Assembly (NCBI GenBank): GCA_905479495.1
Contig: CAJQMR010000010.1
Location: 1 to 64,000 of the forward strand
From: an uncultured Anaerolineae bacterium
Lineage (GTDB): Bacteria > Chloroflexota > Anaerolineae > Promineifilales > Promineifilaceae
Direction: 5' to 3'
Length of the DNA stretch: 64,000 bases
The notes under the pieces are model-generated. The model was not told the DNA's origin and did not search any database. It saw only the letters and a list, made by a program, of their open reading frames with translations. A program made the position numbers and the translations under genes. Positions 51,336 through 59,615 of the stretch are shown in pieces; position 1 is the first letter of the stretch, and the number at the start of each line of letters is the position of its first letter.

Positions 51336-53192
51336 ATGGCAGAAAACTTCACAAAACGACTTGTTTTTATTTCTTTATCTTTGCTTCTACCTCTATTACT
51401 TATAAAAACGATAACAGCACAGGCGTCTCGTAGCACCGTTTCTATTACCGATAATTTTCCAAACCCCTATCTAATAGATATCAATCCTGGCACCAACAGT
51501 TCGGCACCTATGACATCTTTACCGGTTGGTCATTCATTTTTTGTGAATCAGGACACTATGTTTCTTAATGCTCGAGATGATGTTAATGGCTCAGAGTTTT
51601 GGATCAGCAATGGAACAATTACGGGAACTAAAATTATCAGCGATTTCAATCCTGGAGCAGCAAACACCCTGATTCATGATGGCGAGTTTGTAGATGACAA
51701 GCTGTACTTTATTGCTGAACGAGACTTAAACTATGAATTATGGACAACCAATGGAAGTCTTTCTGAAACCAAGCTTCTTCGAAGTTTTTCTGGAACAAAC
51801 CCCGGTGGATTAACCAAAGTTAATGGGACTGTTTTCTTCTGGTTTGGAGGAACCTTATGGAAAAGCGATGGTACTGAAGCTGGCACGCAACAAGTTATCA
51901 CAGGTGTCGGCTCGGTCAGATATTTAACTGCCTGGGATGGAAAGCTTTTTTTCAGAGCAAGCGATGGTGTCAACGGATCTGAATTATGGAAAAGTGATGG
52001 GACCGAAGCTGGAACCATACTTGTAAAGAATATACATCCTGATGATAGCTCTTTCCCATCTAATTTTACTATTTTTAATGGACAACTATACTTCGTAGCG
52101 ACAGATCCCATTTATGGTCAGGAAATTTGGGTAACTGATGGTAGCGAAGGCGGAACGAATCTATTCAAAGACGTTAACACCACAGGAGATAGTTCACCGA
52201 GTTACCTCACAGTTGTAGACAATCTTCTATTTTTCACTGCAAATGATGGAATCAATGGCTTTGAACTTTGGGTTAGTGATGGAACTGAAAACGGCACACA
52301 TTTGGTCAAAGATATTAATGTCAGCGGTGACTCGAATCCAATTAGATCAGTAAGCGGAGATGGTATCTTATACTTCATGGCAGACGATGGTATTCATGGC
52401 GAAGAGCTATGGGTAAGTGATGGCACAGAAGCAGGCACTTATCTCGTTAAAGATATAAATCCAAACGGTAGCCCAACCACAATGTATCAAACCACTCATG
52501 TAGGTGCTAACGGTTTGTACTTTATCACTCTAGATGATGGTGTACACGGTGTTGAATTGTGGGTTAGCGACGGCACAGAAGTGGGTACTCACCTTGTGGC
52601 TGACATAAATCCTAATGGGGATTCAATTTCATACTTTACAACCTCTCCAGCTTACATGAACGGCACGCTTTATTTTCCAGCTTATGATGGGAGTCATGGC
52701 GTTGAGGTTTGGGCTTTAGATATCGGGCCAAAAGCTGTAAACATTGACCCACAAAACACGGCTGAACAAATCATTGTCAGCAATAATGGTCAGTTGAAGA
52801 TCACCATCCCCCCTGGTTCCTTACCAACAAATGCTTATAAATTAGTCTATGATACAAATGTAAATTTGCCTGCACTGTTCACATCTCAATTTGCAGGTAT
52901 CGCATTTAGTTTAGAATTATTAGACAGTACTTGGACAAAAATAGAAAATCCAACTTTTGATCCTCCACTTATGGTAGAAATTCAGTATGATCCAGGGCAA
53001 CTCCCAAATAACGCAAATGAATCTGAGATTTTGGCTTTTTTCTTTAATGAATCTACCAATAACTGGGAACAATTAACTATCCTAGAACGGAATCCAGACC
53101 AAAATAAAATCTCTGTAGAAGTTTCTCATTTTACCGATTTTGCTCTTGGTACTCCTAATAAAATTTACATCCCCATAACAATACGAGAATAG
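51336..53192 (+). CDS. Secreted ELWxSDGTxxGT-repeat protein
   Basis: 618 residues with a signal peptide (LVFISLSLLLPLLLIKTITAQA) and TAAGGAGG 7 nt before the ATG. Residues about 80-460 hold some eight copies of a repeat of about 45 residues centred on ELW(K/V)SDGTEAGT, expected to form a beta-propeller-like fold. A C-terminal beta domain contains LKITIPPGSLP, and the protein ends NKIYIPITIRE. It is distinctly AT-rich and has no ACGGCCGT, unlike its surroundings. It may be a surface protein of recent origin; ligand unknown. Confidence 0.85.
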   Translation: MAENFTKRLVFISLSLLLPLLLIKTITAQASRSTVSITDNFPNPYLIDINPGTNSSAPMTSLPVGHSFFVNQDTMFLNARDDVNGSEFWISNGTITGTKIISDFNPGAANTLIHDGEFVDDKLYFIAERDLNYELWTTNGSLSETKLLRSFSGTNPGGLTKVNGTVFFWFGGTLWKSDGTEAGTQQVITGVGSVRYLTAWDGKLFFRASDGVNGSELWKSDGTEAGTILVKNIHPDDSSFPSNFTIFNGQLYFVATDPIYGQEIWVTDGSEGGTNLFKDVNTTGDSSPSYLTVVDNLLFFTANDGINGFELWVSDGTENGTHLVKDINVSGDSNPIRSVSGDGILYFMADDGIHGEELWVSDGTEAGTYLVKDINPNGSPTTMYQTTHVGANGLYFITLDDGVHGVELWVSDGTEVGTHLVADINPNGDSISYFTTSPAYMNGTLYFPAYDGSHGVEVWALDIGPKAVNIDPQNTAEQIIVSNNGQLKITIPPGSLPTNAYKLVYDTNVNLPALFTSQFAGIAFSLELLDSTWTKIENPTFDPPLMVEIQYDPGQLPNNANESEILAFFFNESTNNWEQLTILERNPDQNKISVEVSHFTDFALGTPNKIYIPITIRE

Positions 53193-53200
53193 AGATCAAG

Positions 53201-53977
53201 TCACTCTTGTAAAGGAGAAAAGGGCGTAATGGTTAGAGCATCTATTTCTAACCATTGCGCCCTTTTTACTGGCAGAGTTCCCCAGCGAAAACGGCCGTTT
53301 GCCGTTACCACCATATACTGATTATCAATCCAACAGGCAAACCCCAGCGGCCCACGCGGGCTGAATGGAGTTTGGTGGATGAGACGGCCGTCTACCAAAA
53401 AGTCACAACCAGATTCGCGCCACATTAATTGATAGTTGTGCCATGCCGTCATGCGTTCCTGGATGGGTTGGAAGGAGATTTGCAGCCGCTGCTGTACCCA
53501 GGGCCAGATTTTGCGCCGCAGACCACCGAACTGGTTCAGCAGCAAAACAACCGGGGCAAAAGGAGCCAGCCCAATAGCCTGCCAGATTGTGGCATCCAGC
53601 GTCGCCGCAAACCAACCTTGTCCCGGCGCATTGTGCGCCAGAGGCAGATCATTGGGTGGAGAACCAAAAAAGAACCAGGTCGCCTGCGGCAGCGCCGGCA
53701 CCGGTTTGCTGGGATCGCCAAACGGGGCGTTCCAAAAGCCAAACCCAGCCGTACCCACCAGCTGATCCGCTTCGTGAGAAAAGCGAGCCCGCAGCGAAAA
53801 TTCGGTGCCGGGCCGCCACGGATAGGCTTTGCGAGGGCCAAGGCAATCATCAATTTGGGCATCTGTGTAGCCGGTTTGGCAGAGGGGTAGCTGTAGTTTG
53901 AAGGGATTTGGGGAATACGGCCGTTCTCCCAACACTTGCCCCCCATTTATCTCCAACACTCGAAATTTGTTTGCCAT
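53201..53977 (-). CDS. Conserved-looking protein, possible lectin/glucanase-like fold
   Basis: 258 residues, no signal peptide. I do not recognise the family with confidence. Beta-rich blocks such as FSLRARFSHEADQLVGTAGFGFWNAPFG, TAWHNYQLMWRESGCDFLVDGRLI and GPLGFACWIDNQYMVVTANGRFRWG are reminiscent of concanavalin-like jelly-roll proteins (GH16-like) but the catalytic ExDxE is not evident. Its 3' end overlaps a strong hairpin that terminates the convergent gene. Confidence 0.7.
   Translation of the reverse strand: MANKFRVLEINGGQVLGERPYSPNPFKLQLPLCQTGYTDAQIDDCLGPRKAYPWRPGTEFSLRARFSHEADQLVGTAGFGFWNAPFGDPSKPVPALPQATWFFFGSPPNDLPLAHNAPGQGWFAATLDATIWQAIGLAPFAPVVLLLNQFGGLRRKIWPWVQQRLQISFQPIQERMTAWHNYQLMWRESGCDFLVDGRLIHQTPFSPRGPLGFACWIDNQYMVVTANGRFRWGTLPVKRAQWLEIDALTITPFSPLQE
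53218..53267 (+). terminator. Intrinsic terminator of the repeat-protein gene
   Basis: AAAAGGGCGTAATGGTTAGA pairs with TCTAACCATTGCGCCCTTTT (one internal mismatch) and is followed by Ts. It lies inside the last codons of the convergent minus-strand gene and, being nearly symmetrical, could act on both strands. Confidence 0.88.
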
Positions 53978-54049
53978 TTGGAGACCTCATGATTATCCGC
54001 TTGAGCAATTATCAGGTATAATTGTTCAGGTTTAAGGAGAACATTTTTT

Positions 54050-54679
54050 ATGGAACTAACTTGGTATGGATTAAGCTGCTTTCGGCTAACTGATCGTAAA
54101 CACGCCTCTGTGGTCACCGACCCTTACAATGGCAAATTAGGGCTGCCCGGCCTTAAGCTCAAAGCAGACGTGGTAACAATTAGCCACGATGCGCAAGGGC
54201 ACAATTATGCGGCGGCCGTAAGCGGAACGCAACACAGTCTAGATGGCCCTGGCGAGTATGAAATTGGGAACGTGTTCATCACGGGTATCGTTACCAAAAG
54301 CGCGTCCCACGCCAATAACAATATCATCTTCCTGTTTGATTATGACGGCCTCAAAGTGGCGCATCTGGGCGATCTAGACAAGGTGCCCTCACAAACAGAA
54401 ATTGAGGCGTTGGAAGAAGTCAACATCTTATTGCTGCCCGTTGGCGGAGGCAACAGTCTCAATGCGGCACAAGCATCGGAGTTGGTTTCAATGCTAGAGC
54501 CGAACATTATAATTCCTATGCACTATCAACTGCCTGGCCTAAAGCTAGAACTGGAAGATGTTGACCGCTTCTTGAAAGAGATGGGGGTTACTGAGCCAAC
54601 CGTAGAAGACAGTTTGAAGATTTCCTTGACGAACTTGCCGGAGGAAACGGAAACGGTCATTCTTACACCAAAATTGTAG
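54050..54679 (+). CDS. Metallo-beta-lactamase-fold hydrolase, UlaG-like
   Basis: 209 residues with AAGGAG 10 nt before the ATG. ELTWYGLSCFRL is the usual UlaG-like beginning, TISHDAQGHNYAAAV a divergent form of the HxHxDH metal motif, LDGPGEYEIGNVFITGI, then VAHLGDLDKV with the metal Asp, and IIIPMHYQLPGL with the late His. The incomplete first motif means a changed metal site is possible. It is 8 nt from the following small gene. Confidence 0.84.
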   Translation: MELTWYGLSCFRLTDRKHASVVTDPYNGKLGLPGLKLKADVVTISHDAQGHNYAAAVSGTQHSLDGPGEYEIGNVFITGIVTKSASHANNNIIFLFDYDGLKVAHLGDLDKVPSQTEIEALEEVNILLLPVGGGNSLNAAQASELVSMLEPNIIIPMHYQLPGLKLELEDVDRFLKEMGVTEPTVEDSLKISLTNLPEETETVILTPKL

Positions 54680-54687
54680 GGGTTAAT

Positions 54688-54990
54688 ATGCCTGCAAAAC
54701 TATTAATGCGTTGGGACGTCCGTCCCGAAACAGAATCTGAATATTTTGAATTTTTGGTTCATGAATTTATCCCTGGCTTAAACAAGCTGGGCATCTCCGA
54801 CATCCAGGTTTGGTATACGCAGTACGGTGAGTGCGAGCAAAAGCTGGCTAGCGGCATTGCCAATACCATAGAGAAGATGCAGGATGCGCTCAATAGCCAG
54901 TCATGGGAACAGCTTAACGACAGGCTGCAAGAATATGTGGATGATTTCAGCCAAAAGGTGATTCCAGCAACCGGGGGCTTTCAAATTTAA
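54688..54990 (+). CDS. Conserved-looking 100-residue protein, unknown function
   Basis: 100 residues, AGGGG 5 nt upstream. LLMRWDVRPETESEYFEFLVHEFIPGLNKLG suggests a small dimeric alpha/beta-barrel fold (NIPSNAP- or ABM-like), by resemblance only. It is co-directional with, and closely follows, the MBL-fold gene and ends before a clear terminator. Confidence 0.75.
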   Translation: MPAKLLMRWDVRPETESEYFEFLVHEFIPGLNKLGISDIQVWYTQYGECEQKLASGIANTIEKMQDALNSQSWEQLNDRLQEYVDDFSQKVIPATGGFQI

Positions 54991-55016
54991 GAAAGCTGCT
55001 CCTAACCCAATTAAAC

Positions 55017-55046
55017 CAAAAGGCCCGCTATCAAGTGGGCCTTTTT
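55017..55046 (+). terminator. Intrinsic terminator
   Basis: AAAAGGCCCGCT, loop ATCA, AGTGGGCCTTTTT. It ends the MBL/100-residue pair. Confidence 0.9.
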
Positions 55047-55097
55047 CATGTCGCAATATGTGATTTGCACACTGGGGAAAGGGATCGATAGGGAATG

Positions 55098-55448
55098 TTA
55101 TACGGCCGTTTTCTCCGTCTTACCCTTCCCTGAATCTGAGGCTTTCGCTGACGGGGTCTCTGCTTTGCTGCCATTTTCTTTAGCAGCTGGTTCCGATTTA
55201 GTGCCGTTGCCATTTTCGCTGCTCTTGCCATTAGCCGCAGCAGGCGGGATAGCCGCACCATTCTTGCCCCGGCTGTCGGTCACGTAAAAGCCGCTCCCCT
55301 TGAACACAATTCCTACCGAATTTAAAACTTTCCGCAGCGAATGCTCCGTTTTACATTCCGGGCAATCGGTCAACGGATCGTCTGCCATGCGCTGCTTGAT
55401 ATCAAACTGGTATTCACAATTATTGCATCGATAAGTATATGTTGGCAT
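55098..55448 (-). CDS. FmdB-type zinc-ribbon protein
   Basis: 116 residues. MPTYTYRCNNCEYQFDIKQ and DCPECKTEHSLRKVLNSVGIVFKGSGFYVTDSR form the classic FmdB-like zinc ribbon with two CxxC pairs. The tail (about 66-116) is a low-complexity Lys/Ser/Glu/Asn stretch. FmdB proteins are small putative regulators; the role is not known. Confidence 0.92.
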   Translation of the reverse strand: MPTYTYRCNNCEYQFDIKQRMADDPLTDCPECKTEHSLRKVLNSVGIVFKGSGFYVTDSRGKNGAAIPPAAANGKSSENGNGTKSEPAAKENGSKAETPSAKASDSGKGKTEKTAV

Positions 55449-55674
55449 TTTTCTATTTTTCCAGCGAGTTTATAATGAGGTAACGGCCGTTTTCATCTCT
55501 ATTAGCCCTTACCCGTAGGATCGAAATTTTATTGTAACGACCGATCTCTTATTTGACAACCAGCCAGCGACTATGCTACAACCATTTTGTTAATTTTTTG
55601 TTAGCATTGGCGCAAATCGTGACAATCTTCCCGGTTTACGCCAATCCAATTTCAAAAGTTAGGGAGAACAGTCA

Positions 55675-56223
55675 ATGACAATTAAAGAAGCGCAGGCGCG
55701 CATCAAAGCTCGTGTTTGGCAATCCGTGGCTCAGGCCGATTTAGATTTGTCTGCCCTGGACAAAACGACCCTGGAATCATTTGTGGATCTGGTCACAGAA
55801 TCTGCCCTCTTGGAGATTGACAGTGAATTGGATGCATCTTTGCTGTCCGACCCAAAAGAAAAAGTTAGCGATGATGAAGATGATGACGAATTCGGTGAAG
55901 AGGTGTTGTGGCGAGGACGGCCGTTCCTCTCCTTGGTTCTCGACTACACCATCACCGACGAGCGCATCAAAATCACCTCTGGCCTGCTCGGCAAAGCGCA
56001 TGAAAATGTAGAGTTGATTCGCGTGCAGGATATCGACCACAGCCAAACCTTTGGCGAACGTGTCCTCAAAATTGGCGACATCACCATCCGCAGCCACGAT
56101 CCCAGTCACCCTGAAATTGTCCTGCGCAACGTGCAAGACCCCACCGGCGTGTATGAAATCTTGCGCCGCGCCGTGCTCAATGCCCGCAAACGCCATAACT
56201 TCAGCTACCGGGAGGAGATGTAA
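55675..56223 (+). CDS. PH-domain-containing protein (YdbS-like)
   Basis: 182 residues with AGGGAGA 9 nt upstream. After a helical N-terminus and an acidic stretch (SDDEDDDEFGEE), residues about 85-175 match bacterial PH domains: VLDYTITDERIKITSGLLGKAHENVELIRVQDIDHSQTF, GDITIRSHDPSHPEIVLRNVQDP. No membrane helix is present. Function unknown. Confidence 0.86.
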   Translation: MTIKEAQARIKARVWQSVAQADLDLSALDKTTLESFVDLVTESALLEIDSELDASLLSDPKEKVSDDEDDDEFGEEVLWRGRPFLSLVLDYTITDERIKITSGLLGKAHENVELIRVQDIDHSQTFGERVLKIGDITIRSHDPSHPEIVLRNVQDPTGVYEILRRAVLNARKRHNFSYREEM

Positions 56224-56230
56224 GATAGTT

Positions 56231-56265
56231 TTTTGTCATACCCCCGTAGGCGGGTATGACAATTC
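56231..56265. terminator. Hairpin between convergent genes
   Basis: TTGTCATACCC and GGGTATGACAA flank a short loop, with a T-run on the upstream side. It probably terminates the converging PH-domain and Crp genes; a relative of the GTCAT-type repeats is also possible. Confidence 0.7.
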
Positions 56266-56270
56266 TGGGC

Positions 56271-56954
56271 TTAGGAGTCGGCCAGGGTGCGCAGGCGAGG
56301 CATGTTAAGCAGCACAACCTGCTTGCGCGCGATACTAACCAGGCCGTCTGCTTTTAGGTCATTAAGCGTTTGGGTTATTGTTTCACGATAAGTTCCCAAC
56401 ATTTCGCTTAAATCTTGATGGGTGTAGCCATTCACCGTTTGCCGCCCGCCCTGTTCCTCGTTTAGCTTTAGCAACAGCGAGGCCAACCGGGCGGGTATGC
56501 TTTTGAAAGCAATATCTTCCAGCCGGGCCTCCAGTTGCGTGAGGCGCTTGCCCAAAGCTTCCACAAAACGAAAGGCCACTTCTGGCTTTTCCTGCACCAG
56601 TCGCTCCACATCAGAGCGGCTCATAACGCATAGCACACACTCATCCATTGACTCAGCAAAGGTGTTGTGCATGCCCTGGCCCACCAAAGACATTTCGCCA
56701 AAAATAGCGCCTGGCCCCAGTGTGGCCATCACCAGCTTCTTGCCATTTGGAGCAATGCGGTACAGCTGCACACGTCCTTTTTTGAGCAGAAAAAGCACCT
56801 CACCACTGTCTTCTGGCATATAGAAAATTTTGCCAGGACGGCAGGTAGACATCGTCAGTTGGCGATCCATTTGGGCGAGTTCATTCGGGGTTAAATCGCG
56901 GAAGACTTGAATATTGGACAAATAATCGACTTTGACGCTGTTTGCTTGGGGCAT
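56271..56954 (-). CDS. Crp/Fnr-family transcriptional regulator
   Basis: 227 residues from ATG 56954, with AAAAGG upstream. A cyclic-nucleotide-binding beta barrel (GEVLFLLKKGRVQLYR, GAIFGEMSLVGQG) leads into a long helix and a winged helix whose recognition part is THQDLSEMLGTYRETITQTLNDLKADGLV. The Cys pattern of Fnr iron-sulfur sensors is absent, so a nucleotide or another small effector is likelier. Confidence 0.93.
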   Translation of the reverse strand: MPQANSVKVDYLSNIQVFRDLTPNELAQMDRQLTMSTCRPGKIFYMPEDSGEVLFLLKKGRVQLYRIAPNGKKLVMATLGPGAIFGEMSLVGQGMHNTFAESMDECVLCVMSRSDVERLVQEKPEVAFRFVEALGKRLTQLEARLEDIAFKSIPARLASLLLKLNEEQGGRQTVNGYTHQDLSEMLGTYRETITQTLNDLKADGLVSIARKQVVLLNMPRLRTLADS

Positions 56955-57022
56955 AAGTTTGGGCCTTTTCAATTGCTTACTTACTTCTTGAGATGGCTTG
57001 AAAACGGCCGTTCTTACCCACC

Positions 57023-57268
57023 TTATTTTTCCGAAATATTTGCCAGCCGTTTGTACAGAGCGTCCCTAGTAGGATTTCCCAGCGAGATGATTTTGCCATT
57101 CAATAAATAAGTGGGGACGGCAAAAATGTGATCAGGTAGCGGCTGCTGGGACGTGTTCACCAACTTTAGCAACAAATCGGGGAAATGGGGCATTACGTCG
57201 TCTAAAATGCGCTGCGTTTCGTTACAAGACCAGCAATCATCGGCAATGTATACAGTGAGTGTGTGCAT
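57023..57268 (-). CDS. Thioredoxin/glutaredoxin-like small protein
   Basis: 81 residues. LTVYIADDCWSCNETQRIL has a CxxC redox site, and IFAVPTYLLNGKIISLGNP the cis-Pro loop of thioredoxin-like folds. It is cytosolic, a probable disulfide reductase or electron carrier. No partner is adjacent apart from the regulator upstream. Confidence 0.85.
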   Translation of the reverse strand: MHTLTVYIADDCWSCNETQRILDDVMPHFPDLLLKLVNTSQQPLPDHIFAVPTYLLNGKIISLGNPTRDALYKRLANISEK

Positions 57269-57346
57269 GATGGAGGGATGGTAACATGGGAAAACGGCCG
57301 TTTACGTAACCCCCGTTACACAAATCTGAGCATTTTCTAAGAGAAC

Positions 57347-58618
57347 TCAGCCAGGCAAGAAAAAACCGACAAGTGCCCCGCCATCCGGCGCATTTTCGGC
57401 CCAGATACGGCCGTTATGGGCCAACACAACCCCCCGAGCAATGGCCAATCCCAGCCCCGCCCCGCTACCAGAAGCACGGCTGCGTGCCTCTTCTCCCCGA
57501 TAAAATTGCTCAAAGACGCGTGTTAAATCCGCCTCGTTAAAACCAGGGCCGTCATCTTGCACAGTGACTACCACACCATCTTGCTGGCGAACGGCCGTCA
57601 CCTGCACCGTCCCCCCGGCAGGCGTGTAGCGCAGCGCATTGCCCACCAGATTGGCCAACACCCGCCCAATCTTCGGCGCACACATCCACACCAATCCCAA
57701 ATTGGCGGCCACTTCACCCTGAAGCACAATACCCTGCTTACTGGCCAGCGCCTGAAACATCTCCAATGTATCTGATACCAAATCGCCCAAAGCATGATGT
57801 GCTTTTTCCATGCTCAAGCCACCGGCATCCAACTGGGCCAATTCAAACAAATCATCAATGATGTTGTTAAGGGCAATAATGTCGCTGCGAATGGTGCCAT
57901 AATAACGCTGCACCATCGCCGGATCATCTACAACGCCATCATGCAATGCCTCGATCATCGCCCGGATGCTGGTGAGCGGCGTTCGCAAATCGTGGGAGGT
58001 CCAGGCAATGAGGTCTTTGCGCATCTTTTCCAGCTCTTCCCGCTCTTGCGCTGCTTGTTGCAGTTGGGCAGCCATCTCGTTAAATGTGTTACCCACCATC
58101 GCCACTTCGTCTCGGCCAGAAATGGAAACACGGGCTTTCAGGTTTCCCTCAGCAATTTGTTGCGCTGAGCGAGCCAGCTGGCGCAACCCATCCGTCACGC
58201 TGGCGGCCACAAAAATGCCAAACGTCGTGGCAATGACGGCCGCAAAAATAAGAAGAATTCCGCTCAAAACCAGATCATGTTTATCGTTAAAAAACATACG
58301 CTCAGACATAATCCAGACGTTGGCCAAAATCACGATAGCGGCCCATCCGTAAGTTAGCACAAGCGTCAAACTAAGCGAAGGCGAACGTGCCAGGCCGCTG
58401 CGATAAAGAATATAGCCCACCACCAGGGAACCCAGCGAAGAGATGCTGAGCCAATATATTAGCGTCGTTATCTCCTCTACAGGTGCCTGCATGAGCGCAA
58501 CCATCAAGATGGCTACTAAAGCAAGTGCGGCCACAACGCCTATGGCAAAAATGCGCCAAGGGGAGCGACTCAGCGAATCGGCATATTTGTATTTGTTGGG
58601 GGCAAGCGTGTTAACCAT
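57347..58618 (-). CDS. HAMP-domain sensor histidine kinase
   Basis: 423 residues: four to five N-terminal membrane helices, a HAMP domain (about 142-195), then the dimerisation helix TSHDLRTPLTSI with H209. ATP-binding motifs follow: N box LANLVGNALRYTPAGG, VVVTVQDDGPGFNEADLTRVFEQFYRGEEA, and GAGLGLAIARGVVLAHNG. There is no periplasmic sensor domain of note, so it may sense within the membrane. It lies 5 bp downstream of its response regulator. Confidence 0.94.
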   Translation of the reverse strand: MVNTLAPNKYKYADSLSRSPWRIFAIGVVAALALVAILMVALMQAPVEEITTLIYWLSISSLGSLVVGYILYRSGLARSPSLSLTLVLTYGWAAIVILANVWIMSERMFFNDKHDLVLSGILLIFAAVIATTFGIFVAASVTDGLRQLARSAQQIAEGNLKARVSISGRDEVAMVGNTFNEMAAQLQQAAQEREELEKMRKDLIAWTSHDLRTPLTSIRAMIEALHDGVVDDPAMVQRYYGTIRSDIIALNNIIDDLFELAQLDAGGLSMEKAHHALGDLVSDTLEMFQALASKQGIVLQGEVAANLGLVWMCAPKIGRVLANLVGNALRYTPAGGTVQVTAVRQQDGVVVTVQDDGPGFNEADLTRVFEQFYRGEEARSRASGSGAGLGLAIARGVVLAHNGRIWAENAPDGGALVGFFLPG

Positions 58619-58623
58619 AAAAT

Positions 58624-59346
58624 TTATCCTGGATCAAATTTGTAACCAACACCCCACACGGTAAGCAAATGGGCAGGGTCGCTGGGATCGATTTCTATTT
58701 TCTCGCGCAGGCGGCGAATGTGAACGGTGACAGTGCTGGGATCAACGTATTCAGAGAAGCCCCAGACATTTTCCAGCAACTGGTCGCGCTTGAACACCTG
58801 CCGGGGATGGCTGACCATGAACCAGAGCAGGTTAAATTCCGTTGCGGTCAAATCAATGGAATCGCCGCGCACCTCAACAATGCGGGTTTTGGGATCGATG
58901 GAAAGATCATGGAATTGCAACGGCCGTTCCCCCTTCTCCATACTGCTGCCACCCCGCGCCCGCCGCAAAACCGCTTTCACCCGTGACACCAATTCGGCTG
59001 GCGAAAATGGCTTTGTAACATAATCATCCGCGCCGAGTTCCAGGCCATAAATACGGTCCGTTTCCTGCCGCCGGGCGGTGAGCATGATAACCGGCACATC
59101 AGAAGCCGCATCATCCCGCAGACGGCGCACAATTTCCAGGCCATCCACTTCAGGCAGCATCAGGTCAAGCACCACCAGAGCGGGTAGCTTTTCACGAATG
59201 GCATCGAGGGCGGAACGGCCGTCTCGCGCCACACGCACGGTAAACCCCTCCCGCTTCAAATAAAGGGCTACCACCTCGACCACCGAGGCCTCATCATCGA
59301 CAACCAAAATGTCGCCATAGTCATTAAAAGTTTGATTAAGGGTCAT
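58624..59346 (-). CDS. OmpR/PhoB-family response regulator
   Basis: 240 residues. The receiver domain has DILVVDDEAS, the phosphoacceptor D61 in VVLDLMLPEVDG, and K in VTKPFSPAELV. The winged helix has EFNLLWFMVSHPRQVFKRDQLLENVWG and VTVHIRRLREKIE. It is the first gene of the two-component operon. Upstream, TGTTACA repeats spaced 11 bp form a PhoB-box-like site, so autoregulation is likely. Confidence 0.95.
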   Translation of the reverse strand: MTLNQTFNDYGDILVVDDEASVVEVVALYLKREGFTVRVARDGRSALDAIREKLPALVVLDLMLPEVDGLEIVRRLRDDAASDVPVIMLTARRQETDRIYGLELGADDYVTKPFSPAELVSRVKAVLRRARGGSSMEKGERPLQFHDLSIDPKTRIVEVRGDSIDLTATEFNLLWFMVSHPRQVFKRDQLLENVWGFSEYVDPSTVTVHIRRLREKIEIDPSDPAHLLTVWGVGYKFDPG

Positions 59347-59380
59347 ATTCTGTACTCCTGCCTGATTTTTAGCGGAAAAA

Positions 59381-59398
59381 TGTTACAACAGTGTTACA
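59381..59398. promoter_or_regulatory. Candidate OmpR-family binding site (TGTTACA tandem)
   Basis: TGTTACA at 59381-59387 and again at 59392-59398, an 11-bp period as in PhoB boxes. A third TGTTACA lies at 59452-59458. It sits between the divergent response-regulator and molybdoenzyme genes. Confidence 0.55.
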
Positions 59399-59524
59399 GG
59401 CCTGTATATTCCTTGGGGGTTAATTGTTTCGTAAGAATTCAGTAACCCAACTGTTACACGGTTTCATTATGCTACCAATTAAGCTATTATGCCGACAGCA
59501 TTACAGCTTGCCAACTACATCTAG

Positions 59525-59600
59525 AAACACTCACGAATGACACGAATTTTTGCTTGATTTCATTCGCCAGATTCGTTGATTCGTCCAATTCGTGGTAAAT
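59525..59600. repeat. ATTCGTGTCATTCGTG-type repeat
   Basis: CACGAATGACACGAATTT, then ATTCGCCAGATTCGTTGATTCGTCCAATTCGTGG, an imperfect palindrome just before the molybdoenzyme start. Confidence 0.65.
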
Positions 59601-59615
59601 CTTTTACCTAACCCG

